Positions 1 to 9,213 of a stretch of DNA of 64,000 bases are shown one piece after another. Origin of the DNA: Chloroflexota bacterium (lineage in GTDB: Bacteria > Chloroflexota > Limnocylindria > Limnocylindrales > CSP1-4); NCBI GenBank assembly GCA_019637815.1, contig JAHBUZ010000001.1:62001-126000 (forward strand), written 5' to 3'. Both the position numbers and the translations under genes were made by a program. Under the pieces are notes generated by a model, which did no database searches, had not been told where the DNA came from, and was given only the letters and a program-made list of their open reading frames with translations. The first letter of the stretch is position 1, and every line of letters starts with the position of its first letter.

Positions 1-335
1 TCGGTCACCACCGGCGTGGGCTCCGGCGTCGGCTCCGGGGTCGGGACCGGCGTGGGGGCCTCGGTCACCAGCGGGGTCGGCTCAGGCGTGGGGACCTCGG
101 TCGGGGCCACCGTGACGGCCGGCTGGCTCGCGACCGCCTCCGTGGGCTCGGGCGTCGGCTCGGGCGTCGGAGCCTCGGTGGGCTCCGCCGTGGCTGCGGC
201 CGTCGGCGATGCGGCAGGTGGCGGTGTCGCGGGCACGGGCGTGGGCGTCGCCCTGGGGCTCGCACACGCTGCGATCACGAGCGCGACCGCGGCGAGCACC
301 GCACACAGGAGCACGAGTCGGCTCCGCTGGATCAT
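1..335 (-). CDS. PT-rich lipoprotein, 3' end beyond window
   Basis: This gene starts at 335 and runs off the left edge, so only its first 111 codons are visible. The N-terminus has two arginines, a hydrophobic stretch and the lipobox I-A-A-C at residues 20-23, so it is predicted to be a secreted lipoprotein acylated on Cys23. After the cysteine the sequence is almost entirely Pro, Thr, Ala, Glu and Val in PTPEPTPEPT-like repeats, which looks like an extended cell-surface stalk. A good ribosome site (GAGGAGG) sits 5 nt before the ATG. Any functional domain would lie outside the window, so the role is unknown. A reading frame of Gly-Val-Ser repeats on the opposite strand is only the antisense shadow of these repeats. 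Confidence 0.8.
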   Translation of the reverse strand, partial: MIQRSRLVLLCAVLAAVALVIAACASPRATPTPVPATPPPAASPTAAATAEPTEAPTPEPTPEPTEAVASQPAVTVAPTEVPTPEPTPLVTEAPTPVPTPEPTPEPTPVVT

Positions 336-468
336 CGAGTCCTCCTCATCATTCCGATCGGTGCGCCCACGACCCTCCCGACCTGGGCGTCCGCAGGGTG
401 CGGTTGTAGCACGCCCGGCCGTTCCGGGCAACTCCGGGCATGGTGCATCCTGGTCACGACTGGGTGGG

Positions 469-474
469 TAGACT
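469..474 (+). promoter_or_regulatory. -10 hexamer TAGACT, leaderless promoter
   Basis: TAGACT ends 6 nt before the ATG at 481 and there is no Shine-Dalgarno sequence. Transcription would therefore start at or next to the start codon. Confidence 0.55.
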
Positions 475-480
475 CGATGG

Positions 481-1602
<1,122 letters not shown>

Positions 1603-1630
1603 CCGCCCGGATCACCCGACCACCGAAGGG

Positions 1631-3007
1631 CTACAGCCGGACGATCTCATCCATGTGGGGGATGACAGCGGTCCAGTCCAGCTCGTCCTCGATCCGGTCG
1701 GCGAGGACCCGGGCGGGGCCCGGCTCGCCATGGACGAGGAACACGCCCTTCGGTCGTCGGCTCGAGGTGCGCAGCCAGCCGATGATCTCGTCGGCATCCG
1801 CGTGGACGCTGAACGCCGGCAGGTTCACGACATCAGCGCGCACCCGGACGTATCGGCCGAGCATCTTGAGCTCACGCGCACCCGCCAGGAGGAGCTGTCC
1901 CCGGGTGCCCGCCGCCTGGTAGCCCACGAGCACCACGGAGCTGCGGGGATCCTCGAGGAACCGCGCGAGGTGATGCACGACCCGGCCGCCCGTGGCCATG
2001 CCGCTCGCCGCGATGATGACCTTGGGCTGGTCGGTGGCCGTCAGCGCCTTGGACTCCTCCACGGACCGGATCTCCCGCAGCCGGCCCTCCAGGAACGGCG
2101 TCGGGTCCTCCGCCACATCGGGTCGGATCTCCGCCGAGCGCGCCCGCACGGCCGCCCGGTAGACCCGCAGCGCGGCGAGGGCCATGGGGCTGTCCACGTA
2201 GATGGGGACGTCCGGCAGCTCGCCCAGCTCCGCCATCCGGTCGAGGTGGTACAGCAGGATCTCCGTGCGATCCACCGCGAACGCCGGGATGACCACCGTG
2301 CCGCCCCGGGCGACGGTGCGCACGATCGTGTCCAGCAGACCCGCCGCGTCGGATACCTCGTCGTGATGCCGGTCGCCGTACGTGCTCTCCACCACGATCC
2401 AGTCCGCCTCGCCGACGGGTGCCGGTGGCAGGAGCAGCGGGTGGGATGGCCGCCCCAGGTCGCCACTGAACACCACGCTCGTGCCACCGAGCTCGACCCG
2501 CACCGTGGACGAGCCGAGGATGTGGCCGGCGGTGGCGAGCGTCGCGGTGATGCCCGGCGCGACCTCCCGGCGATCACCGTGCGGCATCACCCGGAGCAGC
2601 TCCAGCGCTCGTTCCGCGTCCTCGGTGTCGTAGAGCGGCAGGGCAGGAGCGTGCTTGCTGTAGCCCTGCTCGTTGGCGTGGGCCGCCTCCTCCTCCTGGA
2701 GCCGTGCCGAGTCCGGGAGCACGATGGAGACCAGCGCCGCTGTGTCGGCGGTCGCCCGGACGGGGCCCTGGAAGCCGTCCGCCACGAACCGGGGCAGGTA
2801 CCCGCAGTGGTCGATGTGGCCGTGGGTGAGGATCACGCTGTCCACGTCCCGGGCGGCGATGGGCAGCTTCGCCCAGTTGCGGTCGCGCAGTGCGCGCGTC
2901 CCCTGGAACAGGCCGCAGTCCACCATCACGCGGGCCGTGCCGGCGTCGAGCAGATGTCGGCTGCCCGTGACCGTCCCGGCGGCGCCGAGGAAGCGGAGCG
3001 TGGTCAT
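1631..3007 (-). CDS. MBL-fold, beta-CASP RNA-processing-type metallohydrolase
   Basis: This 458-residue protein begins with the metallo-beta-lactamase core (FLGAAGTVTGSRH) and has the metal-binding motif HGHIDHCG, then FSGDLGR. The beta-CASP domain follows, and the C-terminus has SGMATGGRVVHHL and FLVHGEP, typical of the RNA-metabolising MBL branch (CPSF73, Ysh1 and bacterial YmdB/RNase J relatives). It probably hydrolyses RNA in the cytoplasm using two zinc ions; the exact substrate is unknown. The start at 3007 is chosen because conserved sequence begins at MTTLRFLGAAG; an upstream in-frame ATG at 3058 adds only a low-complexity stretch and enters the neighbouring gene. It is the last gene of a minus-strand group beginning at 5104. 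Confidence 0.88.
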   Translation of the reverse strand: MTTLRFLGAAGTVTGSRHLLDAGTARVMVDCGLFQGTRALRDRNWAKLPIAARDVDSVILTHGHIDHCGYLPRFVADGFQGPVRATADTAALVSIVLPDSARLQEEEAAHANEQGYSKHAPALPLYDTEDAERALELLRVMPHGDRREVAPGITATLATAGHILGSSTVRVELGGTSVVFSGDLGRPSHPLLLPPAPVGEADWIVVESTYGDRHHDEVSDAAGLLDTIVRTVARGGTVVIPAFAVDRTEILLYHLDRMAELGELPDVPIYVDSPMALAALRVYRAAVRARSAEIRPDVAEDPTPFLEGRLREIRSVEESKALTATDQPKVIIAASGMATGGRVVHHLARFLEDPRSSVVLVGYQAAGTRGQLLLAGARELKMLGRYVRVRADVVNLPAFSVHADADEIIGWLRTSSRRPKGVFLVHGEPGPARVLADRIEDELDWTAVIPHMDEIVRL

Positions 3008-3044
3008 GGCCGGGACGCGTCCCGGGTGCGTGCCTGTGCGCGGG

Positions 3045-3517
3045 TCACTTCCGACCACGTGGCTTGAAGGTGGTCATGTGGCGGGGGCCCTCCGCACGTC
3101 GCTCGGCGCTGCTCTCGCTCACGATCTCCGCGACGCCCCAGGCCACGATCGCGGTGCCGATGATGCCCAGGTACAGGCCCAGCACATCGAGGGGTGGCAT
3201 GAGCTTCAGCGCACCACCCGGCAGCAGCTGGAGCACCTGGACCACGGTCCCCACGAGCATCAGGCCGCCCGCCAGGACATAGCTCGGCCATCGATCGAGC
3301 ACGGATCGACCAGAGGCGCTGGCGTACGGCAGCAGGATGACCGCCAGCAGGGCGACCGCGGCCAGGAAGGTGAGGATGCCGGCACCCGCGAACGCGTTCT
3401 CGGTGGTGGACGGCAGGCCCGGATCCCCCATGACATACGTCCAGGGCAGGAAGCAGCCGATGATCGCGATGCCCGCGCCGAGGCCGACCAGCACCCGGCC
3501 GCGGCCCAGCCCACGTC

Positions 3518-3521
<4 letters not shown>
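3045..3521 (-). CDS. Small four-helix membrane protein, function unknown
   Basis: This 158-residue protein has four predicted membrane segments at about residues 9-30, 44-66, 80-100 and 110-132, and a charged C-terminal tail of about 25 residues. I do not recognise a family. A similar four-helix layout occurs in many uncharacterised actinobacterial and Chloroflexota membrane proteins. Its ATG overlaps the hpt stop by 4 nt (ATGA), so it is probably co-translated with hpt, with the MBL gene 37 nt downstream. Nothing in the sequence indicates a transported substrate or enzyme activity. Confidence 0.75.
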
Positions 3522-4078
<557 letters not shown>

Positions 4079-4100
4079 GCGTGTGCTCCGGCTGGAGGGC

Positions 4101-4739
4101 TCAGGGTCGCCCGGGGACGGGCTCGATGGACGGGTACGCGGATCGTGCCACGTCCGCGGCGGGTGCGTCCGGACGAGCCACCGCCGGCACCGATCCCTCC
4201 GCGGCGGGTGCGTCCGGCCGGACCACCGGGGTCATCATCTGGCCATCGGTGCCGATGAGCGACGCGGCCACATCCAGCCGGCCGTACTTGAGCATGAGGG
4301 CCCGGAAGTCGCGCGCGTACAGCAGCTTGATGCGCAGCATCGGGTACAGCTCCCGCAGTCGACGCAGCTTGCGGTTCTTCTTGCGCACGAGGGACTGGCG
4401 GAGCGTCGTCAGCTCCAGCCACAGGTCCAGGTCCGGCAGGTAGAAGTCGGGCGCGAAGCTCTCGACGACCTGGCCCTCGAGGTTCCAGAGGATGGGGAAC
4501 GTGCGGGGCTCGTACTCCCAGCGGACCATGTAGAAGTCGAGGATGCGGGCGAGCTCCGCCTCGCTCGCGTGGGCGAAGCGAGGCTCCGTGACCACGGCGA
4601 GGGCACGCCGGCGGCGCGCTCGGCCCGGGGCATCGCCATCCGTCATCGGGGTGCCCGACGCGGTCGATGGGCCGGCAGCGGTCGATGTCCTCGGGGTGTC
4701 GGCGGCGTCCTGCGCGTCGATGAGCAGCGACGCCGTCAT
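4101..4739 (-). CDS. Predicted PD-(D/E)XK-like nuclease-fold protein
   Basis: The 212-residue protein has a disordered N-terminus of about 45 residues, a compact middle domain and a Pro/Ala-rich tail. The middle contains RWEYEPRTFPI, then SFAPDFYLPDLDLWLELT, followed by a Lys/Arg-rich helix and a hydrophobic strand. An E, then PDFYLP, then a hydrophobic strand ending E-L-T is the order seen in PD-(D/E)XK nucleases of the Vsr/DUF559 sort. The usual final lysine is replaced by Thr, so activity is uncertain and the protein could be a non-catalytic relative. The tail holds a 20-bp direct repeat. It overlaps the upstream zinc-ribbon gene by ATGA (4736-4739) and precedes hpt. Confidence 0.6.
   Translation of the reverse strand: MTASLLIDAQDAADTPRTSTAAGPSTASGTPMTDGDAPGRARRRRALAVVTEPRFAHASEAELARILDFYMVRWEYEPRTFPILWNLEGQVVESFAPDFYLPDLDLWLELTTLRQSLVRKKNRKLRRLRELYPMLRIKLLYARDFRALMLKYGRLDVAASLIGTDGQMMTPVVRPDAPAAEGSVPAVARPDAPAADVARSAYPSIEPVPGRP
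4153..4217. repeat. Two 20-bp direct repeats, period 45 bp
   Basis: The same 20 bases occur at 4153-4172 and 4198-4217, in the same frame of the nuclease-like gene. They encode a repeated RPDAPAA-type unit in its C-terminal tail, so the tail has grown by in-frame duplication. Confidence 0.75.
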
Positions 4740-5104
4740 GCGGTCGCTCCCCGGTCCAGCCGGTCGAGCAGCTCCCGGGTCCCGCCCCGGAAGTCCCCCA
4801 GCAGCCGATGGACATCCAGCACGTCATCCGCGCTGATGGGCGGGGCGACCGGTCCCTGGGGTGTGGTCCGCGCTGCCGCGATCTCCGCCAGCTCCCCGGT
4901 CTCCGCGAGCGTCCCGTGGTCCTGGTCCGTCTCCACGGTCACGATGGCCACGGCGCGCGACGAGCACGCGGTGCACGCGAGGTCCACGAAGAACAGCCCA
5001 TCGCGATGCGCGAGCAGGCGGATGCGTCCCGGCTCGTACAGCTCGCCGCAGGCGGCGCAGCCGAACGAGGTCAACTGGGTGCGAAGCCAGTCGGCGCCAT
5101 CCAT
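4736..5104 (-). CDS. Small zinc-ribbon-like protein, function unknown
   Basis: This 122-residue protein has two CxxC pairs, C16-A-A-C19 and C44-T-A-C47, separated by a short strand-rich segment. This is a typical zinc-ribbon spacing. The C-terminal half is acidic and likely helical, with ISADDVLDVHRLLGDF near the end. Zinc binding and a role as a nucleic-acid or protein adaptor are inferences; no named family is recognised. It is the first gene of the minus-strand group that includes hpt. A TAGACT hexamer lies 8 nt before its ATG with no Shine-Dalgarno, so it probably starts a leaderless message. Confidence 0.7.
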   Translation of the reverse strand: MDGADWLRTQLTSFGCAACGELYEPGRIRLLAHRDGLFFVDLACTACSSRAVAIVTVETDQDHGTLAETGELAEIAAARTTPQGPVAPPISADDVLDVHRLLGDFRGGTRELLDRLDRGATA

Positions 5105-5112
5105 CGAGGGCC

Positions 5113-5118
5113 AGTCTA
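5113..5118 (-). promoter_or_regulatory. -10 hexamer TAGACT for the hpt-containing group
   Basis: Read on the minus strand, TAGACT is followed by 8 nt and then the ATG at 5104. This spacing predicts a leaderless transcript. Confidence 0.55.
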
Positions 5119-5180
5119 GCCGGCCCCCGGTCGGGACGTGCCCGGAGCGCGACCGTGGTCGCCGCTCGGACCACGAGGGC

Positions 5181-5186
5181 TATGCT
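5181..5186 (+). promoter_or_regulatory. -10 hexamer TATGCT upstream of the CsoR-type gene
   Basis: TATGCT lies 60 nt before the ATG at 5247, giving an expected leader of about 50 nt. No start codon in the right frame lies close to it, so this promoter is not leaderless. Confidence 0.4.
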
Positions 5187-5246
5187 GTGGGTCGCGTCAT
5201 CCGTGGGTGCCGATCCACGAGCCGACGCCGGCACCACTCGAGGCAC

Positions 5247-5603
5247 ATGGCCCACCAGCACGACCACACGGACACCGCCCGCCGGGGTGGCGACGCGCCG
5301 CGCGGATACGCCAAGGATCGCGCCCAGGTCCTGCGGCGCCTGGCACGCATGGAGGGCCAGGTGCGGGGCATCGCGCGCATGGTCGAGCGCGACGAGTACT
5401 GCATCGACATCCTCCAGCAGACCGCCGCGCTGCGCGCCGCGGTCGACGCCGTGAGCCTGCTGCTCATGGAGGACCACGTGGCCGGCTGTCTCGCGACCGC
5501 CGTGAAGACCGGGGACGCGGCCGCCTACACCGAGGAGGTCATGGAGGTGGTACGGCGGAGCATGGGTCGGCCGGTCCGCTCGACGCGAGCGTCCGAAGGC
5601 TGA
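5247..5603 (+). CDS. CsoR/RcnR/FrmR-family metal- or thiol-sensing repressor
   Basis: This 118-residue protein is an all-helical repressor of the DUF156 family. The conserved opening RLARMEGQVRGIARMV and the sensor residues are present: Cys in EYCIDILQQ, then His and Cys in EDHVAGC. Cys-His-Cys in this spacing is the copper(I) ligand set of CsoR, so copper sensing is more likely than nickel (RcnR) or formaldehyde (FrmR). The N-terminus MAHQHDH is histidine-rich. No copper ATPase or chaperone gene is adjacent, so its targets are unknown. The ATG at 5247 is the first in-frame start after the TATGCT promoter. Confidence 0.88.
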   Translation: MAHQHDHTDTARRGGDAPRGYAKDRAQVLRRLARMEGQVRGIARMVERDEYCIDILQQTAALRAAVDAVSLLLMEDHVAGCLATAVKTGDAAAYTEEVMEVVRRSMGRPVRSTRASEG

Positions 5604-5981
5604 CGCCCCCCGCCGAGGGCTCACGCGGCCGGCGGCTGACCGCGGCCGGGCGCCGATACCGCGCCCGCCCCGGGGTTATCCACGGATCGGACCCGTTCGC
5701 CGATCTTGTGGATGGATCCGCTGGACAGGCGCGACGTGCCTGCCGAGACTGCGCGACCTGCACCACCACGGCCCGGTGTCCGGACCGTGGCACCGGCCCT
5801 GTATGGGTACGGTCGGGTCGGAGGGATGGCGGGAGACCGGCATCGTGGACCACGACCCGGCCAAAGACCGAACGGCCGACCGTGGTGCGACGTTCTCGAT
5901 CACGCGCCGGCGACGGGCGGGCGGCCACACGGACCACCGGTGGCAGGCCCTGACGTCCCCGGCGCGTACCCTTCCCGGACG
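5604..5981. other. Intergenic region with two DnaA-box-like words
   Basis: These 378 bases contain no convincing gene. TTATCCACG (5676-5684) matches the DnaA box TTATCCACA at 8 of 9 positions. An opposed copy with two mismatches lies at 5707-5715. The rest is GC-rich without an AT-rich unwinding stretch. The rsmG promoter lies at its right end. Confidence 0.4.
5967..5972 (+). promoter_or_regulatory. -10 hexamer TACCCT for rsmG
   Basis: TACCCT ends 9 nt before the rsmG ATG at 5982. With a start site about 7 nt downstream the leader would be only 1-3 nt. Confidence 0.4.
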
Positions 5982-6815
5982 ATGACGACCCCCGCGGCCC
6001 GAATGCCGCTGCCCACCGACGTGGACGGTCTGCCACCGCTGCCAGCCGAGGCCGCGGCGTCGCTCGATGCCGGCCTCGCGACACTCGGGGCGACGCTGCG
6101 TCCCGCGACCCGGGGTGCCATCGAGGATCATCTTCGGTTGCTCCTGGCCTGGAACGCCCACGTCAACCTCACGGCCATCCGCGATCCGGTGGATGCGATG
6201 CGGCTCCACGTCCTGGACGCGCTGAGCGCGGTACCGGTGATCAGCGACCGACTGTCGGTCGTCGGGTCGCTCGCGGACATCGGCAGTGGCGGTGGGATGC
6301 CCGGGCTGCCGCTCGGGCTGGCGCTGGGTGTCGAGCGGGTGACGCTCATCGAATCGGTCGGACGCAAGGCCCGCTTCCTGGACGCCGTGGCCGGGCTGGT
6401 GGAGTGCCGCCCTGGCCACGGGACACGCGTCGAGGTCGCTGCCACACGCGCCGAGGACCTGGCCGCGGGCCCCGGCCGCGCCACTTGGGACGTGGTCACG
6501 GTGCGCGCCGTGGGCACGATGCGCGAGATCGTGGAGCTGGCGCTGCCGCTGACACGCGTGGGCGGCCTGGTGGTGTGCTGGAAGCGGGAGCGGGCCGATG
6601 GCGAACCGTCGCCGAGCCTCGCCGCCGAGATCGATGAGGCGCGCCCACTCATCGGCCAGCTGGGGGGTGACCCACCGACCCTGCTGCCGGTGGTGCTGGA
6701 GGACCTGCCCGACCACCGCCTCGTGGTGGTGCGCAAGACCGCGGCCACCCCCCGTCCGTTCCCTCGCCCGCCCGCGGAACGACGGCGTCGGCAGCGGACC
6801 GCGGCTGCCTGCTAG
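5982..6815 (+). CDS. rsmG: 16S rRNA (guanine-527-N7) methyltransferase RsmG
   Basis: The protein methylates G527 of 16S rRNA using S-adenosylmethionine. It has 277 residues, slightly longer than usual because of an N-terminal extension of about 20 residues and a Pro/Arg-rich tail. Family motifs are clear: LLLAWNAHVNLTAIRDP, HVLDAL, the SAM loop ADIGSGGGMPGLPL, the acidic loop LIESVGRKARFLD and VTVRAVG. In many bacteria rsmG lies near the replication origin, but none of dnaA, dnaN, mnmG or parAB is in this window. Its TAG stop is the first three bases of the -10 hexamer of the next gene. Confidence 0.93.
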   Translation: MTTPAARMPLPTDVDGLPPLPAEAAASLDAGLATLGATLRPATRGAIEDHLRLLLAWNAHVNLTAIRDPVDAMRLHVLDALSAVPVISDRLSVVGSLADIGSGGGMPGLPLGLALGVERVTLIESVGRKARFLDAVAGLVECRPGHGTRVEVAATRAEDLAAGPGRATWDVVTVRAVGTMREIVELALPLTRVGGLVVCWKRERADGEPSPSLAAEIDEARPLIGQLGGDPPTLLPVVLEDLPDHRLVVVRKTAATPRPFPRPPAERRRRQRTAAAC

Positions 6816-6818
6816 TCT
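6813..6818 (+). promoter_or_regulatory. -10 hexamer TAGTCT, leaderless promoter
   Basis: TAGTCT is followed by 8 nt and the ATG at 6827. Its TAG is also the stop codon of rsmG. No Shine-Dalgarno is present. Confidence 0.5.
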
Positions 6819-6826
6819 GGGCCGCC

Positions 6827-7549
6827 ATGCGCGTCGCGGTCGTCACGGACATCCATGCCAACCTGCCCGCGCTGGACGCGGTGCTGGACGCGCTCGCCCC
6901 GTTCGATGCGTTGTGGGTGCTCGGTGACATCGTGGGCTACGGGCCCTATCCGGACGAGGTCGTGGCACGGCTGCGTCGGGAACGTGCCGTCGCGGTCCGG
7001 GGCAACCACGACGCGGCGGTCCTGGGGGACCTGGACACGAGCGTCTTCAACGAGGACGCCCGTCTCGCGGTCGCGTGGACCGCGGAGCGCATCGGCACCA
7101 CGGCCCGCCACTGGCTGGAGGGCCTGCCCGAGACCCGCATCGAGGGGGACTTCACGCTCGCCCACGGCAGCCCGCGGGATCCGCTCTGGGAGTACCTCGT
7201 GTCCGTGCCCCTCGCGCGGCGCAACTTCGCCCACCTCGAGACGCCCCACGCGATGGTCGGCCACACCCACGTGCCGCTCGTGTTCCGGGAGGGCGACGGC
7301 CGCATCGAGACCATCGCGCCGAGCGATGGCTCCACGCTCACGCTCGACGAGCGCCGATGCCTCGTCAACCCCGGTGGCGTCGGTCAGCCCCGGGACGGCG
7401 ACCCGCGTGCCTGCGCCATGACCCTCGACACGGAGACCGGCGTGCTGGAGTGGCACCGTATCCCCTATCCCATCGAGCGCATCCAGCAGCGGATGCGCCG
7501 GCAGGGCCTGCCGCCACGCCTCATCGAGCGTTTGTCGTATGGGCTCTAG
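6827..7549 (+). CDS. Calcineurin-like metallophosphoesterase (YfcE/MJ0936 type)
   Basis: This 240-residue protein carries the full dimetal phosphoesterase signature: TDIHAN at residues 7-12, LGDIVGYGPYPDEV, GNHD, then HGSP and GHTHVP. It belongs to the small YfcE/MJ0936 branch, which acts on phosphodiesters such as cyclic nucleotides in vitro; the natural substrate is unknown. The late NPGGVGQPRDGDPRA motif is typical of this branch. A TAGTCT hexamer 8 nt before the ATG indicates its own leaderless promoter. Confidence 0.88.
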   Translation: MRVAVVTDIHANLPALDAVLDALAPFDALWVLGDIVGYGPYPDEVVARLRRERAVAVRGNHDAAVLGDLDTSVFNEDARLAVAWTAERIGTTARHWLEGLPETRIEGDFTLAHGSPRDPLWEYLVSVPLARRNFAHLETPHAMVGHTHVPLVFREGDGRIETIAPSDGSTLTLDERRCLVNPGGVGQPRDGDPRACAMTLDTETGVLEWHRIPYPIERIQQRMRRQGLPPRLIERLSYGL

Positions 7550-7554
7550 GCGGG

Positions 7555-7560
7555 TACGCT
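7555..7560 (+). promoter_or_regulatory. -10 hexamer TACGCT, leaderless promoter
   Basis: TACGCT is followed by 8 nt and the GTG start at 7569, again without a Shine-Dalgarno. Confidence 0.5.
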
Positions 7561-7568
7561 AGCCACCC

Positions 7569-8054
7569 GTGCCCGAGCAGTCCCCCCACCCGAGCTATCA
7601 GCGTGCCGTGCTGGGCCTCAACGGCAGCAGCGCGGATCCACTCGTGGTCCAGCTGGCCATCGAGCTCGGTCGCCGCGATGGCACGGAGCTCGTCGTGCTC
7701 CACGTCGTGGAGGTGGACTGGCGCCATGACCTCGACGAGGAGATCCCGGGCAGTCGCGAGCTCGCGTCACGGGTCCTCGACGGGGCGGAGGTCGCGGCCG
7801 AGCGCGCCCGGCTCCAGGTCCGCACGGAGCTGCTCCAGGCACGCGATGTCGGTGCCGCCCTCGTGGACGAGGCCATCGCGCTGGATGCGGACGTGATCAT
7901 CCTCGGCCTGCCGTACCGGGTCCGCCTCGGCGGGGACTTCGCCATGGGTCGGACCATCCCGTACGTGCTCCAGAACGCACCCTGCCGGGTCATCGTCGTC
8001 CGTCAGTCGGTCGAGGAGGCAACCCTCGCAGGTCGAGCCCAGGAAGGATCGTGA
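7569..8054 (+). CDS. Universal stress protein (UspA) domain protein
   Basis: This 161-residue single-domain Usp-like protein begins YQRAVLGLNGSS, has ELVVLHVVEVDW after the first helix, and ends with ADVIILGLPYR and PCRVIVVR. The ATP-binding G-x2-G-x9-G-S/T loop is only partly recognisable (GLPYRVRLGGDFAMGRT), so nucleotide binding is uncertain. It lies directly upstream of, and is probably co-transcribed with, two TrkA-type genes. Usp domains often attach to cation transport systems, so a link to potassium or membrane stress is a reasonable inference. The GTG at 7569 is the only start compatible with the close TACGCT promoter. Confidence 0.82.
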   Translation: MPEQSPHPSYQRAVLGLNGSSADPLVVQLAIELGRRDGTELVVLHVVEVDWRHDLDEEIPGSRELASRVLDGAEVAAERARLQVRTELLQARDVGAALVDEAIALDADVIILGLPYRVRLGGDFAMGRTIPYVLQNAPCRVIVVRQSVEEATLAGRAQEGS

Positions 8055-8539
8055 TGCGCACCATCATCATCGGATGCGGCCGGGTCGGAGCCGGGCTCGC
8101 CGGTCGTCTGGCGGCGACGGGGGACCAGGTGACCGTCATCGATGTGCGCACCGAGGCCTTCGATCGACTCCCGGAAGGGTTCGCTGGTGACGCCGTGCGT
8201 GCGGACGGCACGGACGAGGACGTGCTGCGCCGGATCGGCGCCGAGGGTGCCGATCGCTTCTTCGCGCTCACCGAGGGCGACAACCGGAACATCCTCGCGG
8301 CCCAGCTGGCCGCCGAGACCTTCGCCATCCCCACGGTGGTCGCCAAGGTGAACGACCCGGTGCGGGCACGCGCGTACTCCGCGCTCGGCATCGCGACCGT
8401 CTGTCGGACGGACATGCTGGTCGAGTCGCTGGCGGCGTTCGTGGGCCTGGACATGGACGACAGCACGATGCAGGTCATGGCACCCACCGGCCACCATCCC
8501 GGTCCGCATGGCCGCGTGGAGCGGGAGGGCATCGCCTGA
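8054..8539 (+). CDS. TrkA-N (RCK) domain potassium-transport regulator, first paralogue
   Basis: This 161-residue protein is a Rossmann-fold RCK domain with the NAD(H)-binding start RTIIIGCGRVGAGLAGRLAATGDQV and the acidic end of strand 2 (VIDVR). It lacks a full TrkA-C domain and ends in a short His/Pro-rich tail. It is expected to be a cytoplasmic subunit gating a Trk/Ktr potassium channel with the next gene product. The ATG at 8054 is preferred over a GTG at 8051 because AGGAAGG lies 6 nt before it. The start overlaps the preceding stop by one base (TGATG). No membrane TrkH/KtrB gene is in the window. Confidence 0.85.
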   Translation: MRTIIIGCGRVGAGLAGRLAATGDQVTVIDVRTEAFDRLPEGFAGDAVRADGTDEDVLRRIGAEGADRFFALTEGDNRNILAAQLAAETFAIPTVVAKVNDPVRARAYSALGIATVCRTDMLVESLAAFVGLDMDDSTMQVMAPTGHHPGPHGRVEREGIA

Positions 8540-9213
8540 TGTACGTCATCGTGGTGGGCGGCGGCAAGGTCGGGTACTACCTGACCAAGGAGCTCCTGGC
8601 GGCCGGCCATGAGCTGGTGCTCCTCGAGAAGGACCGCGGGCGCGCCCGGCAGATCGCGGACGAGGTCGGCTCCATCGTGCTCGCGCGCGACGGCTGCGAG
8701 GGCCAGCACCTCGCGGAGGCGGGCGCCAACCGGGCGTCCATCGTGGCCGCGGTCACGGGCGATGACGAGGACAACCTCGTCGTGTGCCAGATGGCCAAGC
8801 ATCACTTCGACGTGCCACGCACCATCGCGCGGGTCAACAACCCGCGCAACGAGTCGCTCTTCCGGCATCTCGGCGTGGACGAGATCATCAGCCCCACGCG
8901 CATGGCGCTGGCGGCCATCGAACAGGACATCCCGGTCCACGAGCTGCTCCACCTGGCGCAGCTGGAGGGCGGCGAGCTCCAGCTCCTCGAGGCGCAGATC
9001 GGGGACGATTCGCCGGCCATCGGTCGACGGCCCACGGACATCGACCTGCCGGACGGGTGCAGCCTGTTCGTGCTCATCCGGGACGACCAGGCACAGGCCA
9101 TCCGGCCGGACACGGTGTTCCGGGTCGGCGACAAGGTCCTCGCCATCACGCGCACCGAGTGCGAGATCGATCTCCATCGCCAGCTCATCGGGAGCGGCGG
9201 TTCCGAGGGCTGA
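8539..9213 (+). CDS. TrkA-type potassium uptake protein with N and C domains
   Basis: This 224-residue protein has an NAD-binding RCK domain (YVIVVGGGKVGYYLTKELLAAGHE, then the acidic LLEKD) and a TrkA-C ligand domain over about residues 135-215, ending in GDKVLAITR. It starts inside the preceding stop (TGATG), so the two paralogues are co-translated. Paired short and long TrkA proteins are common in Actinomycetota and Chloroflexota (CeoB/CeoC, KtrA-like) and probably form a mixed gating ring. The pore-forming partner must be encoded elsewhere. Confidence 0.88.
   Translation: MYVIVVGGGKVGYYLTKELLAAGHELVLLEKDRGRARQIADEVGSIVLARDGCEGQHLAEAGANRASIVAAVTGDDEDNLVVCQMAKHHFDVPRTIARVNNPRNESLFRHLGVDEIISPTRMALAAIEQDIPVHELLHLAQLEGGELQLLEAQIGDDSPAIGRRPTDIDLPDGCSLFVLIRDDQAQAIRPDTVFRVGDKVLAITRTECEIDLHRQLIGSGGSEG

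Noticed and set aside
16..180. CRISPR-like or tandem DNA repeat array in the first 200 bases
   Set aside because: The repeats are codon-level PTPEP units with varying length, without constant repeats or unique spacers.
16..471. Plus-strand Gly-Val-Ser repeat frame
   Set aside because: It is the complement of the PT-rich lipoprotein stalk; the minus strand has a lipobox and a ribosome site, the plus strand neither.
5676..5715. Possible replication origin beside rsmG
   Set aside because: Only two imperfect DnaA boxes, no AT-rich element, and no dnaA, dnaN, mnmG or parAB genes nearby.
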